A DNA stretch of 64,000 nt, taken from positions 235,852,447 to 235,916,446 of the forward strand of contig NC_073693.1 of NCBI RefSeq assembly GCF_029784155.1. Reading direction: 5' to 3'. Position 1 is the stretch's first letter. Each line of letters opens with the position of its first letter. A model generated the notes under the pieces. The model did no database searches, had not been told where the DNA came from, and saw nothing but the letters and a program-made list of their open reading frames with translations. This stretch comes from Uranotaenia lowii (taxonomy: Eukaryota; Arthropoda; Insecta; Diptera; Culicidae). Made by a program: the position numbers and the translations under genes. Positions 1 to 12,277 of the stretch are shown here, in pieces.

Positions 1-1737
1 TAACAAATTTGATTCAGAACTTATGAAATGAATTGTTTGAAAAATTTTAAAGATTAAAATACGAAGTTGTTAAAAAATAATGTTTATTTATTGGAATCAA
101 GATAGCGTTTGAATTAAACTCAATAATATATTTGAATATATTTTTAAAATATTATTGATTTATCATTTGCTGCTTATGTTTAAATTGAGTTCTTCCCTCG
201 GAATCAAATTTCTATCACACGTAAAAGTATATAAATAAAATTTGAAAAATTAAAAAAAAAAATAACATATATAGTTTGACATGTAATGAATTGTTTAACG
301 TTATGAACTCTAAATCTTTAATTTGATGACTTAAACCTCTTTGGCAAAGGAAATCTGAGAGCCTTATTTCAAGTATTGTAATTATGCAGACTCAATGGTA
401 GATTTGCAAACTTCATAAAATATTGTTAAAAAAATAGTCTTAAAACTGAATTGAGCTTAAAAAAACTGAATTGATTTCATTGTTTTTTATTAATTGAATG
501 ACTTTCAGAACTTTCTGGTTTTTGTTAACACAAACAATTTGACTTTTTTCCATGCAAAATTCGAGAAGAAATAAAAGTTACAATTTAAGTTTCATTTCAT
601 CAACAAATGAGAAGTTTTTCTTAAGGTAGCAGTGTGGGGGTGCAAATAAGGAATGAATGGCTTGATGAAGTTTAAATCAAACCAAATAAATAGAAAAAGA
701 AGGTGCAAATTATAGTTTGCGAAGGATTTTCTGAATCGATTGTCGATTGCTTCGATTCAGTTTTATTTTTTACTTATTGATCATGAAATTTTTCAATATA
801 TTGGCGTGAGCACTGATATTTCGATGCTTTTTCGTGCTAGGGACAGGGGAAGGTTCCAGCGATAGTAAGAATCCTCAATCAACTTTGAAAATCAGGACTT
901 ACAGGCAGGTTTTGAAAAAAAAAAAGAGCTGATTTAAAAAAGAAAAAAAATCGTTGATGATTTCTTTGATAGTTCGTCATTGAATCGCTTTAATAAAAAA
1001 AAAAATATTCAAATTTGTTTATGCCAGTATATAAAAAGCATTTTGTTCAGTATATTGTTCATTTTATTTTTAAATAATATTTTTTATTTGCATGTGATTT
1101 TCCAACATATTCCCATTACTCAAAAATATCGGTTCAAAGAAAATAGATTAGTTTGTGCACCTTCTGCATAATTTGCAGGTAGAGATAAATAAAGGCTTAT
1201 TTTGCGACTCGAGTGACGTGACTCATGAAATTTCACTTCTTCGTCTTGACTCCAGAAAATGCTTCAGAAAAGAAATTCTGTATCGATGAGCTTTGGAAAC
1301 CAATAACAGCTCATCTGAACGAAAACTTCAAGGCTAGAGATTCTATTTAAGCCAGCAAAACGATATGAAAATTCGTAAGTCACATCAGAATAAGCCCCAT
1401 GAATTTGTCACCTCGTTTTTATTTATAAAAAAAACTTTTTATTTTTAACAGATGAAAGTTCAGAAGCTGTGTTTGGTAAGGTTAGGTAACGGTGCCAGCC
1501 AAATGGGTCATGTCGAATTGAAAAAACCGATCATATACATTTTGTAGATTGGCCCAAAAAAGTGATATTCCGAAAATCAGATCTTCCTCAGAATTTTCTG
1601 ACCTTTTTGAGTCAATTGGCATGGAAATTAAAATTTTGGTTTTCCGAATTTACTTTGGTCTCCCCTTAGATGATTTTTTAGGGTCGAAATACCTTAATTT
1701 GGGGGTTTTGAGGGAGGCTGGGTCATTCGGAAGAAAG
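1..1737. other. AT-rich non-coding sequence, nothing recognised
   Basis: Homopolymer A/T runs and frequent stops in all frames. The only open frames are short and low-complexity. No terminal repeat, tRNA-like sequence or protein similarity was recognised. Confidence 0.6.
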
Positions 1738-1740
1738 TCA

Positions 1741-2505
1741 TGAGGCCGAAAGCCATTCGGCCGAAGGTCGTTCAGCCGATGGGCGTTAGGCTGAATGGGC
1801 TATCTGGCCGAACAGGCCACTAGGCCGAATGGGTTATTCGGCCGACGGTTATCCAGCCGAACGCTGTTAGGCCGAAAGGTCATTAGGCCGAATGGTCATA
1901 AGGCCGAATGGTCATGAGGCCGAATGAGCATTAGGCGGAATGGTCATTAGGCCGAATCAGGTCGACCTTGCATCTGTTTGGCCTGATGACCATTCGGCCT
2001 AACTACTGACCGGCCTCACATGCAATAAAGCGATTATATGTCTTATAGGCCTAGCATAAATTCGGCCCAACGACCATTCAGCCTAACAACCATTCGGCCT
2101 AACGAGCTTCTAGCATCCATTCGACCTTACGACCATTCGGCCTATCGTCCATTCTGCCTTACGACCATTCGGCCTAGCATCCATTCGCCCTTACGACCGT
2201 TTGGCCCGACGACCATTCGTCCTAATGACCGTTCGGCCTAACGATCTTTCGGCCTTACGAACACATTCGGCCTTACGACCCTTCGACCTAGTGACCATTC
2301 GACCTAGTGACCATTCGGTTTATCGTCCACTTGGCCTAATGTCCATTCGGATTAGTGACCATTCGACCTAACATCCATTCGGCCGAATAATATTCGGCTA
2401 AATAACCTTCGGCCTAATGTCTTATTTGGTCTATTGTCCTATTCCGTCGGCCTTTTAACCCATTCGGCCTAGCGACCTTCGGCCTAACATCTTCCGGCCT
2501 CGTTT
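1741..2505. repeat. Two head-to-head degenerate arrays of a ~16 bp GGCCGAA repeat
   Basis: From about 1741 to 1966 the sequence repeats a unit close to ggccgaatggtcatta. From about 1978 to 2505 it repeats the reverse complement, tgaccattcggcctaa. Units are imperfect in length and base, so the array is old or was made by slippage. The orientation flips once, around 1967-1990, so the whole region could fold as a large imperfect hairpin. A short open frame inside (2038-2241) is explained by the repeat and is not a gene. Confidence 0.85.
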
Positions 2506-2689
2506 TGAGGCACCCATTAACCATGTCAGATTGAGCTGATACTTTGCTCAGGTCAGATTATGAGATAATCGGTTTCCAAAATTCGTTCATGAAATGTTTT
2601 CCATACATCCATTGCCACCCTAGTGAAGATGTTGTAGGTTTTAACCAACATACAATATTAATAGATTAAAATTGACCTTGATTACTTTT

Positions 2690-3020
2690 TTCCATTTTAC
2701 CAAAAAACCTGGCAAAATCCGGGCATTTGATATTAAAACTGTCAACCAAAATCCGGCAATATTCGAGCAAATTTGGTCAAAAACCAGGAATCACTAAACA
2801 AAAAATTGAGGAATAAAATCTATAAATATTTTTTCGTCAATATTTTTTAGCAGATTTTAAGTAGCCTTCCATGATCAAAACAATTTGGTAAATGAATTCG
2901 GCAAAATCCAGGGTTTTTCAATAAAATCCGTGCAGCCGGGCTGGATCGTACTTTTCCTAAGTTTTGTATTAAATATTCGGACAAACCCGGATAAAACCGA
3001 GCAATCTGGCAAGCTAATTC
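2690..3020 (+). repeat. MITE family A, copy 1 (degenerate)
   Basis: Contains the family A hallmarks in forward order: aacctggcaaaatccgggca near the left, then a terminal segment reading like aaacccggataaaaccg and ending in aatctggcaagct. The same order is seen at 14979-15444. The left terminal inverted repeat is missing or eroded. Confidence 0.7.
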
Positions 3021-4870
3021 TACTCCAATGTTTAATTTTTTAATATAAGCACAAGACCTTAATTTTTGTCTTTTTATGGCAATGATATTAACTTTTAATT
3101 TTTCCAATATAGTTTTTTCTTAGTTTTGTCAATCTTTGTACATAGTAAGTATATTTATTTACATAAACGAAGATATTTACATGAACAAACATTGTATGTT
3201 GAAAAGCACAGCGTTCTTGGAACACGTACATAGAATCGTTCGAACAGATGAAGCTAGATGGGAAGAGATCTTAAAAAATTACTGAGGAAATTTACAAAAC
3301 AGTATGGGATATTTTCATTCAAGCATTTTTATTTGTCTTGTACTAATAAAACAAGAGGAATATTTGCATATATTTGTGTGAAATTTAGGTCTTGATAATT
3401 TGATTGGCAGTTATGTCAAGTCAGGTGAAGGTGGTAGTAGCTAAACTTTTCAAAACTTGTTAGTATAAAAACAAAAAAACTTTACACACAATCAGCGGAA
3501 CTAAAATAAACATTTGTAAAAACAATGAATTTTCGATTGTTTCAATGATTCTCTTCATTTTCACATGCTTTATCTTCTCATTTACGTCTTGAAGTAGTCT
3601 AGTTTGATTTTTTCTTCATTTTTCTCAACTTACCGTTAGCTTAAAATCTTATTATTAAGGCTCACTAGCAGAGAAAAGCAAGAAAAAATGTTAAGGTATT
3701 TATCATTTCAGCGAGAAAAGTAGTCTTAGTATGATAGTTCATGAATGATGAACGAGATATTCAATTATAAATTTAAAATTGCAATTTCCATATCAAACTT
3801 TAATGAAAGACTTTGGAGTTCCAAAAGAAACAATTTAGCCTCTTTACTCAAGCAAAACCTTTATCTTTACTCCAGAATTCTTCAACAATTTTCCAATATT
3901 TTTACTTGTACAAAACTTGTACAATGCCACACTTTCAATGAGATTATAGTCTCATGCTAAGATGATCTCAATTCCAAATTTTACTTTCAAAATCAAAATT
4001 CAATTTTTTGTCTGAATTAAATTCATTCAGTTCGGATAATCATCAGAAATTATTTTGAAATTATAAGCTATTTTAAGTCTTGAATTCAAATTCAGTTTTG
4101 AATTTCAAACTAAAATTGAAATTACTTATGCTGTAGAAAATGTTATGTAGATTATTTGAAAATAAATATATAAAAAAAAATTAATAAATAAAAAAGGAAA
4201 TATATGAATTAACAAATGAATTAATCAATAATTTCGGATTGGCTTACAAAAGTTAACATTTTAAAGTAAAAGTTCCTGATTGTTTTGCATTTCGTTCATT
4301 TAAATAAAGGATCTTGATGTGGAATTTCGATTCAAAAATCACATTTAATTCCGGATTTTCTATATCATGATAAAACTTTTAATTTGAATATTTTCTCAAG
4401 GAATCTATTTCACAGGAAGTCATAGACTCACAACTTCTATTGTTTATTCGAAGTTAAATAATCAAATATATTGCGTTTGGAATGGATACACTTTCTAGTT
4501 CATTAGCAAAGCACTTATATGAAATAAGATCGTTTCAAAGATTTTGTTCCATAAAAACAGAATTATGTTATTAAATTATTCTAAGCAATATTTCAGTCAT
4601 GAAAAAACTGGTTATGAGAATTCTTTATTTATAATTTTTTTTATGGTTTGTTGTTTGGCATTCTATATGTAATTGCAGAATCTTCTAAAAAAAAGTTTCA
4701 AAGTGAAAGTTAGAAATGTTTAAAGTGGAAGTGTTTAAAATAAGTCAGTTTTGAACGGCAAAGTTTAAGTTTATTCAATATTCATTTTGAAAAATAAGTT
4801 GTTTTAGTAGTTTTTTTTCATTTGCTTGATTAAGCCTAATGTATACTTGCTGATTTGGGAAGCTTCATAA
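3021..4870. other. AT-rich non-coding sequence, nothing recognised
   Basis: No supportable gene or element. Short open frames such as 3745-3960 have no recognisable domain. Confidence 0.55.
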
Positions 4871-4879
4871 TATCAATTT

Positions 4880-5300
4880 TCATAGAATTTCAAACAAATT
4901 CGGAACAAATTTCAAATCCTTTCCCTCTTTTGTCTTTCGGAGTTTGAACATCGCGAGGGGGGGTATAGTAAAAAAAATAATGCGAAAACCAAATAAATTA
5001 GAATAAAGTGCACGAAAACTTGAATGCAAAAAACTTGCATAATATATCATTGCACAAAACCTATAAATCAAATAATTTTTTATCAAAAAATTCAATAAAA
5101 TCAAGAATACAAAAGGTGAAATCACTCACATCTTCCAAAATTTGATATTTCTTCTTGTTTTCTTCCGGATATTTGATTATTTTTTCGAAATTAACCTAAA
5201 ATTCTTCAACCCTATCGGGTTTTTTGGAAATTTCGAAGAGAAAAGGCCCCCCCCCCCCCTTGTGTCAAAATAAGAAATTGATATTTGTTCCAGCGTTATG
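4880..5300 (+). repeat. Dispersed repeat family E, copy 1
   Basis: Matches 52720-53030 in the same orientation. Shared blocks include cggagttkgaacawcgcgag and taattttttatcaaaaaatt, followed by caagaatacaaaag and atatttgttcc. The copy contains a 13-base run of C (5247-5259). No coding capacity or terminal repeat was recognised. Confidence 0.7.
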
Positions 5301-6300
5301 ATTTAAAACAAACCTTAAAAAGACTAGAACATTAGAAATTAATTAATAGCTACAGTTTTTAAGCAAAAGTATATTTTGTAAGCAACAACGGTTAAGGAAA
5401 AAAAATCAGTCATCAAAACCCCTGCGATGGATCTTTTCTACGGTCCTGGAAGCACATATTCAATTCAAAAATAAACCAAATTTGTCATCTTTTCGGATTT
5501 TCCAAGCTGCAGAGGCTTCCAAAGTTCCTACACATGAAGGGGATTTTTTTGCCATTTCAATCCACATATTGTCGCTGAATTTCCAAACCGGAGTGCTCTT
5601 CAACATCAGTGACGATGAAATTCACTGACGAAATTTTATTATGAGCAGACAACTATCAAACATCTTCCAAGTGTCGGAAGCAAGCAAAAGAAACGGTTGC
5701 CGATTTCTAAGGTGTTTGATGAATCGATATGACATTTTTAATCATCAATGGTTGGCAAAGTTGCCAATCACCAACGCAAAAACTTCGGATTTCAACTGCT
5801 TCAATCATATTTGTGCGGACAAGGCTTTTCCACTCGATGCACATTAAAACGAAGGACAGAACTCGATTGAACGCCGAAGACTGTATTAAAATCGCTCCAA
5901 CATAAAAAAAGTCACAATTTTGGAGAAATTCTATCGAAAATTAAACAACACCATGTTTCCAAAATATGAAGTGAGAGTGTTTTTAAAATTCGTTTTTACT
6001 TTTTCGTTATGGGGTAAAATAAACCTTCAAAAAATATTTTGCGAAGATGATTGAAAAAGTCCCTCGTCCGCTGTTCTACAAATTATAGCTTGAAAATTGA
6101 GTTTTTTGTAAAAAAAAACTCAAAATATTCATTGAAAAAAAAAACAGAGTCATGCTTGAAAGATTTTTCTGTGTTTTCTCTGCTACTTTGATCATGATGT
6201 TTGATAGCCCTATGTGCTTGTGGTGACGCCTATTGGATAATTAGCTTTTTCCATCGATTATTTTTCAGTTCATTTATTTAAAGTTCTTCTACCTATTTTT
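5301..6300. other. AT-rich non-coding sequence, nothing recognised
   Basis: Small open frames such as 5641-5847 show no recognisable domain. No repeat boundaries were identified. Confidence 0.5.
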
Positions 6301-6309
6301 TTTTAAATT

Positions 6310-7130
6310 ATCAAAAAAACATAATCTCGGAACCGGAATCACCCATATAATAATGTTAAGAAAAATGTGTTAGTTGTGTTATATTTCAATTAGTCCATTC
6401 TGTGACACAGTTATTCCATTCATTATTGTTATGATCAATGTAAAAATCCTTGAAATCATTTATTTGAAATAACAGTACTAATCAGTTTTAATTTTCTCAT
6501 TATTGGAGTGTTGAATTGAACACATTGTTTTTTTTTGGTTTTAAAATTGTTTTATTGATGTCTAATATAAGATAAGTTTACATATCATATCACGTCTCTA
6601 AGTTTAAATGAAATCCTAACGCTGAAACATCTAATCTGCGATTGCTTGAATCAATAAAGCTGATGTATCTACTTAGATACATACAAGAACTCAAAAGTTA
6701 TAAATTAACCTATTTAATTGAATTGTAAAAAACCAAAAATAAAAAAGCTTCGTGAGATGGATTTGGTTTAAAGTTTATCCAGAAAATGCACACAATTCAT
6801 TATAAGGATGAATCTTTGCATCCAAAACACGTGAACTAAGGATGGTCGTTTCTAATGCCCGGCCCATGGTGATGGTGAAAAAACACCGCCAAAGAAATAA
6901 AATTAGTTGAAAAATTGGTGGCACCAATTTGGTGTCATGGTTTTTGGATCGCGGGAATAAAAGCGAATGTTATGAGGTAGAGTATTTTTTCTGAGGTGAA
7001 AGGGGCCCAAAACTATTACCACAAGCTTTCTCATGTCCAATTTCAACACTATACCGAATTTAATGCATATAAGTATACAAAAAACATACACATTGGTAAA
7101 GCCCAACTCATCTTTATTTATATTATATTT
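6310..7130 (+). repeat. Dispersed repeat family J, copy 1
   Basis: Aligns in the same orientation with 48340-49475. Shared landmarks in order are atctcggaacc, ttgaattgaacacatt, cacgtgaact, tgcccggcccatggtgatgg, a stretch with gtgccatgac/gtgtcatgg, and a tail carrying aacatacacattggtaaagcccaactcat. No intact open frame is shared, so it is probably a non-autonomous element or the non-coding end of a larger one. Confidence 0.72.
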
Positions 7131-7479
7131 TAGAAACATGTTACAAAATACGTATTTAAAGATCATCTTTTTAAGTTTTCATGATTTTACTTTATTTTAC
7201 TTTGTATAATTCTTATAGGAAGTCAAATTAAAGTAATGAAAAATCTTGGTGAATGTTTAAGAATAGTTCGCTCGACATTTTTCATATGTACATATATCTC
7301 ATCATCTTTTTTATCTTTAGAATTTTAGAAAATAATCAACAGTTTAAAAGTTTATATGTAACCAATGATGAATTTCCGAAGTAATTGTTACCCGTTTCTA
7401 GTTATATTTTTATTTCGTTATTTTTACAATTTAACATTCAAAGCGTCATTGAAGCCATTTGTTAACGAAAAACCCTCGT

Positions 7480-8210
7480 CATCAAATTATCCGGTATCAA
7501 CGATGGTGCCCAATATATGGCAGTTCCGACACTTAGCCTTTCTCATTCTGTCAGCGCCTTTGTGGTTGGCTGGCAGTTTGCCACATGTTAAATAGATGGC
7601 CATACCTATCTACGAATTGCCGTCGCTTTCTGGGTGACAAACATAGTTTTAATGAGATCTGCAGAGTCAGAGTCCTTTCAAATGGTAGGTCCTATTACTG
7701 GAATCAGCCTCCGTATGAGATAGGGAATCCTTCCCTGAAAGTCATCGAAAGGCCACGTCTTGGGGGCCAAAACGAGACTGATACAACAGCACACAATGTG
7801 TCAGTGCTTGTTGTTGTGGGTTGGTTTGTTGATGGGTTGGCGACTGTCACATTTGGGACTCAATGACGGAACTTGTATTTAGGCTCTAGGGTGAGGTGGG
7901 TGTTTCCCATCTTTCACGATTCTTCTGAATACTGACCCTTTGTCGATTCCCCAGAGGTCCGGATGACGTGGCTCACTTTGCAAGGTCCTGCTGGTTTGGC
8001 AAGTGAGCGACTACTTGAAGAAGGTACCTACTGACCGATGAGATGTTTATGAGGGATGAGCGAAGTTAATCGTCTTGTCTGTGTTTTACCAGGGGAAATT
8101 CACTTTTGTGGACGATGTTTGGTTTGATTGAGCTTGAGTGGCTTGTTAAAGCAGTGTTGTGCCAGAGACTCGATGTGAAGTTTCAGGAATCAATGGAGTG
8201 TTGAAAGAAT
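7480..8210. other. Block of more balanced base composition, unassigned
   Basis: About 700 bp visibly richer in G and C than its flanks. It contains an open frame at 7585-7866, but its product shows no recognisable domain and begins at a non-ATG codon. It may be a fragment of an unrecognised transposon or a host exon remnant; I cannot decide. Confidence 0.35.
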
Positions 8211-8267
8211 TTTAATTGGTAGCAGAACCCATTGCTTTTTGCATTCGTAAACTTGGTAGTCTTCTGA

Positions 8268-8589
8268 AAATTTACTACTCATCCATGATTTTTTGCAGAA
8301 TTTTTAGGTAACGCTTACATGAGTAAATTTGAACTTTTAGGTTTTAATGGGAAAATAGAATATTTTGTACTAAAAAATCATCCTCATTTTTGTTTCTTCT
8401 GTAGAGCTGAGCTTGCTTATGATTTTTGTGCTAATTCATAAATTCTATAAATTAAATTTTCCGCTGAACAACTTTGTCGAAGACCTTAACTTTTTATCTT
8501 ATTAGGCAAAAAAGTTATTAGCTATCTAACAGGAGTATTTTTTTGGCATTGATAAACAATAGACTCAATTGACATCTCTATTTTGACAG
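8268..8589 (+). repeat. MITE family B, copy 1 (left half only)
   Basis: Carries the family B left arm: actcatccatgattttttgc, a gtaacgcttacatgagtaaa block, ttttgtactaaaaaatcatc, and the internal block caactttgtcgaagacc. It stops just before the central palindrome, where family C sequence begins. Confidence 0.75.
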
Positions 8590-9432
8590 TTTTCACAAAA
8601 CATATTTACAAATGTTTGTTTATGAATTGCTAAGGCAGTTTGGAACAAACTCAAATGATATAAAATTAATCAAGAAACTCTACGGAATTGAACAAAACAC
8701 TTTCGGTTGCTCAAAGATACTAAATTTGTAACTTTTGGTACAGTGAATGCTGAGATATACAATGCTGAATTTCGGTGTTTCTATGTTAAGATTTCTTCGC
8801 GGTCCTTAGTGAGTTAAGGCCGAACAACAATTTAAATCGAAATATGGACAATGATGCTGCGTAAATTAAGAGGCTAAATTTTTAAACATTACTTATAAAA
8901 TTTTAACTACACAGAAAAAATTAAATTTTGCCTTCATTCAATTCCCTAGGCCCTCGCACTATTCCCTTTGATTTTTTCCTTCAAACTTAACTAATTTATA
9001 GGGTTTATAGCCTTTTGTCCTAGACTGGCTTACTCTTGGAAAATGTCCCTGTTTTTAAAAAATTCAAAATTATACCTCAAACTACAACAAAAAACTACAC
9101 TAAAACTTCACATTTACTAAGGAAAAAAAGTTGGACTCCGACATAAATCAATCTGTTTGTTTCTAAACGCTTTGATTTCATAATGAAGGGTGTTTAATTC
9201 CGAGCCTTCGAAAAATAGATATTTCAAGACTTTGAAATTACATTTTCACTTACATTTTAATTTTTTTTAAACAAACCGAGCTTTTCCCAACTTGAAACTC
9301 AACCTAAAGGTTTTTAAACGTTGAAAAAAGTTTTGAGATATTTTAACTATCGACTTAGTTATTGATGTTTATGTGGAAAAATTTTATATTGATCAAAGTT
9401 ACCCCGGTGATCAATGTTACGCCATTTTACGG
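8590..9432 (+). repeat. MITE family C, copy 1 (left-truncated)
   Basis: Colinear with 63360-64000 (shared tttcggttgctcaaagatac and gctgaatttcggtgtttc-like blocks), and its right half with the end of 38553-39509. The right terminus has tgatcaaagttaccccggtg and ends near ttttacgg at 9432. The left terminal repeat present in the other two copies is missing here; the copy abuts a family B half-element. Confidence 0.8.
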
Positions 9433-10430
9433 TGCTAATCTTTAACCTTTTCCCCTTTTGGCTTCAACCACCTCATGTATTAAATACAATCAATTAAATC
9501 AATACAATGCAATTGTAAAACATAAAAATGAGAAAAAAAGTTATTCATTTCAAACGATACTTACAACAACAACAACAACAACAAAAATTTAATATTTTTA
9601 AGCATTTTTGACAATTTATTTCTTTATCGATCTTCTGCATGGACTTTCAATTTGTTCAAAAAACATTGTTTTTCTTTACTGTAAATTGTTTAGCTTCGGA
9701 ATCGTTTAAAATGTTTTACAGAACCTAATTAAAAAAAAAACTCAGTAAAGGACCAATATGGGCTGGCATTGAGTGAAGGGTTAAGGAAAAAAATTCTTTG
9801 GCTCTCGACAATGATCATATTTTTTTCAATGATTTAATTATTTATTCAGTTAAGTGTTTACTAAACGTTTGGGTAATTGCATCACCACTTTTGTTTTACT
9901 GTTACTTGTCATTGTGACTTTCAAAAATGTTTCATATTTTAATAAATATTCATAAATTTATGATGGAATGAATTGGAATTATTCGCAATAAAAAATATAT
10001 TCCTTAGTAATCATAATAAATAAATAGTTATAAATTATACTTAATTTAATACACAGTTAACAAATTTTGAAAAAAAACAAGATTGAGAAGATTTCTGACA
10101 AAATTCTTTCTTCAAATCTTTCGATTACCAATTTTGCTATATTTTTTCTCTGACAAGAAAATATTTATTTCATCATTTATATTTAAAGACTTTTGCACTA
10201 AACCTTCTTATATTCATCTGAATTTATTTGTATTTATAAGTTATATTGAAAAATTTGAACTTGACGAATAAACAAAATCAGAATTCATTCTCGTTAAAAA
10301 CTTGAAGAAAGTACAAAGAATGCGTCAGTTTTTTTTTAAATCGGAAATTCATTGTTCTAATGGAATTTTTTCAGTAAATATTTTCGTTTTATTACCGATC
10401 TCAATTTTGTGTAACAACACTTCCGAATAA
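9433..10430. other. AT-rich non-coding sequence with a short (CAA)n microsatellite
   Basis: A (caa) run lies at about 9562-9585. Nothing else was recognised. An open frame at 10083-10271 is low-complexity. Confidence 0.55.
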
Positions 10431-10436
10431 AAAAAA

Positions 10437-11235
10437 ACAATACACAGCAGCAGCTTTAAAAATCTAAGCATCCTAAGCCAATTCCGTCTTCTTCAGCCGG
10501 GAGGCCAAATTAAAACAATCAATAACCAGCAGTAGCTTTAAATTTTTCGCTTCTTAAGCCAATTCCGTCTTTTTCCTCCATAAGCAAAACCAAAACAAAC
10601 AAACAATCAACAACATTTGCCTTAACAATCTGCGCTTCCTTAGCTAATTCCATCTGTTTTAACCAGAAGGCCAAACCAAATCAACTAGCAGCAACAGCCT
10701 TAAATTCTTCGCTTCCTAAGCCAATACTTTTCTCCAGTCCTCCAGTCCAGTTCAATGCTCCAGAGTCTTTTTTTGATCCAGAGGTCAAATAAAAACAAAC
10801 TATCAGCAACATCAGCCTGAAAAATTGGAGCTTTCTAAGCCAATTCCGTCTGTATCCACCAGAAGACCAAACCAAAACAAAAATCAGCAGCAGCAGCCTT
10901 CAAGATCTGCGCTTTCTACGCTAATTCGTTTTTTCCCACGAAAAGGTCAAATCACAACAAAGAATCTGCAGCACTAGCTTTCAAAATCTGCGCTTCTCAA
11001 GCAAATTCCGTCTTTTTCTACTGGGAGACCAAATCAAAACAATCAATCATCCGTTTTAAATTTTTCGCTTCCTAAGCCAATTCCGTCTTTTTCATTCAGA
11101 GGCCAAATCAAAACAAGCAATCAGCAACGTCAGCCTCAAAAATCTGCGCTTCTCAAGCCAATTTAATCTGTACAACCAGCAAACCAAATCACAACAAACA
11201 ATCATCAGCAACAGACTTAAAAATCTACGCTTCCG
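10437..11235. repeat. ~82 bp minisatellite, about nine degenerate units
   Basis: The core aagccaattccgtctttttc recurs near 10477, 10557, 10640, 10718, 10838, 10920, 11003, 11075 and 11157. Most spacings are 72-83 bp, with one of about 120. Each unit also holds a cagcagcagc-type start, a ttcgcttcctaagcc block and a ggccaaatcaaaacaa block. Units differ at many positions, so this is an old tandem array, not recent slippage. Confidence 0.85.
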
Positions 11236-11706
11236 CCATTGTCGTGAATCTCAATTCAGAGATTCACTCATAAACGGCTTTTGCTCACATGAATAGATCA
11301 ATAGACTGAATCGATTTGGGGTTATTTTAGATTTTCACAAACCCTGAGGTCTGAAAAGTTTCGTTTTGCTTCAAAACTCATCCATGATCTTTTGCAGATT
11401 TTTTAAGTAATGTTTACATGATTGAATTTGTACTTTTAGGTTTATTTGGGAAAATTGCATATTTTGTACTGCAAAATCATCATCATTTTTGTTTATTCTG
11501 TGCAACCAAACTTACTAATAGTTGCACGCTTAACAACTTTATCTAAGACCGTAACTTCGTTTCTTATTAGATAAAAAAGTTATTATGTATGTCTTTTGGT
11601 ATTGAAAAGCAATAATTTCAATTGACACCGTTTCTGGGTGCATAACGAGATATTGCATGACTACTTTTTATGCAATACTTCGCGGGACATAAGCAGTGAT
11701 GTCAAT

Positions 11707-11720
11707 TGAATTTATTGTTT
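11707..11720 (+). repeat. 14 bp target-site duplication, left copy
   Basis: tgaatttattgttt, identical to 14636-14649, flanks the retrotransposon. The related family B copy at 46550-46565 has tgaattaattgttt at the matching place and no insertion. Confidence 0.88.
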
Positions 11721-12277
11721 TTTTTTTTATAGTTGGTAACCACAGGTGGTAAATCCCGGTTTACGGATTGTATTCCAAGGCACGGCGAGCTACCGCGTCC
11801 CCCCAGTTTGCTACTCTGGGTCCATGGGTACAATGGGAAGACTCATGATATACTCCGTGTATACCCCCTACTCCCTAAACTCCACCTGGGGCCGCAGACC
11901 TGGTTCCCACCTCGAACTGTTTAGTACACTATGCTTCAATAGTGGGAGGTCTATTCGCGCTAATGCGCTCCAAGGCAATACTCATTAACGAGACCACTTT
12001 CAGCAAAACCTCTCATCCTTACGACTTGACGCCTGAACTCTCCTCTAACGACTTGAGAACCGACATCTCCTCGCAATGACTCGAGGTGACCACTTGTACT
12101 CCTCCTTTTGTTGGTAAGGGGCTTGATCCCTCCTCTTACGACTCGGGACCCGACCTCTTATCATAAAGACTCGGGGTTGACCACACAAACCTCTCCGCCT
12201 GAAGGTTTGAGGCCTGACCTCTCCTCTAACGACTCGAAGCCCGACCCCTTATCTTCAGGGTTCGAAGTTTGCCACCT

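Noticed and set aside
2038..2241. Open frame with a repetitive peptide
   Set aside because: A product of the GGCCGAA-type array.
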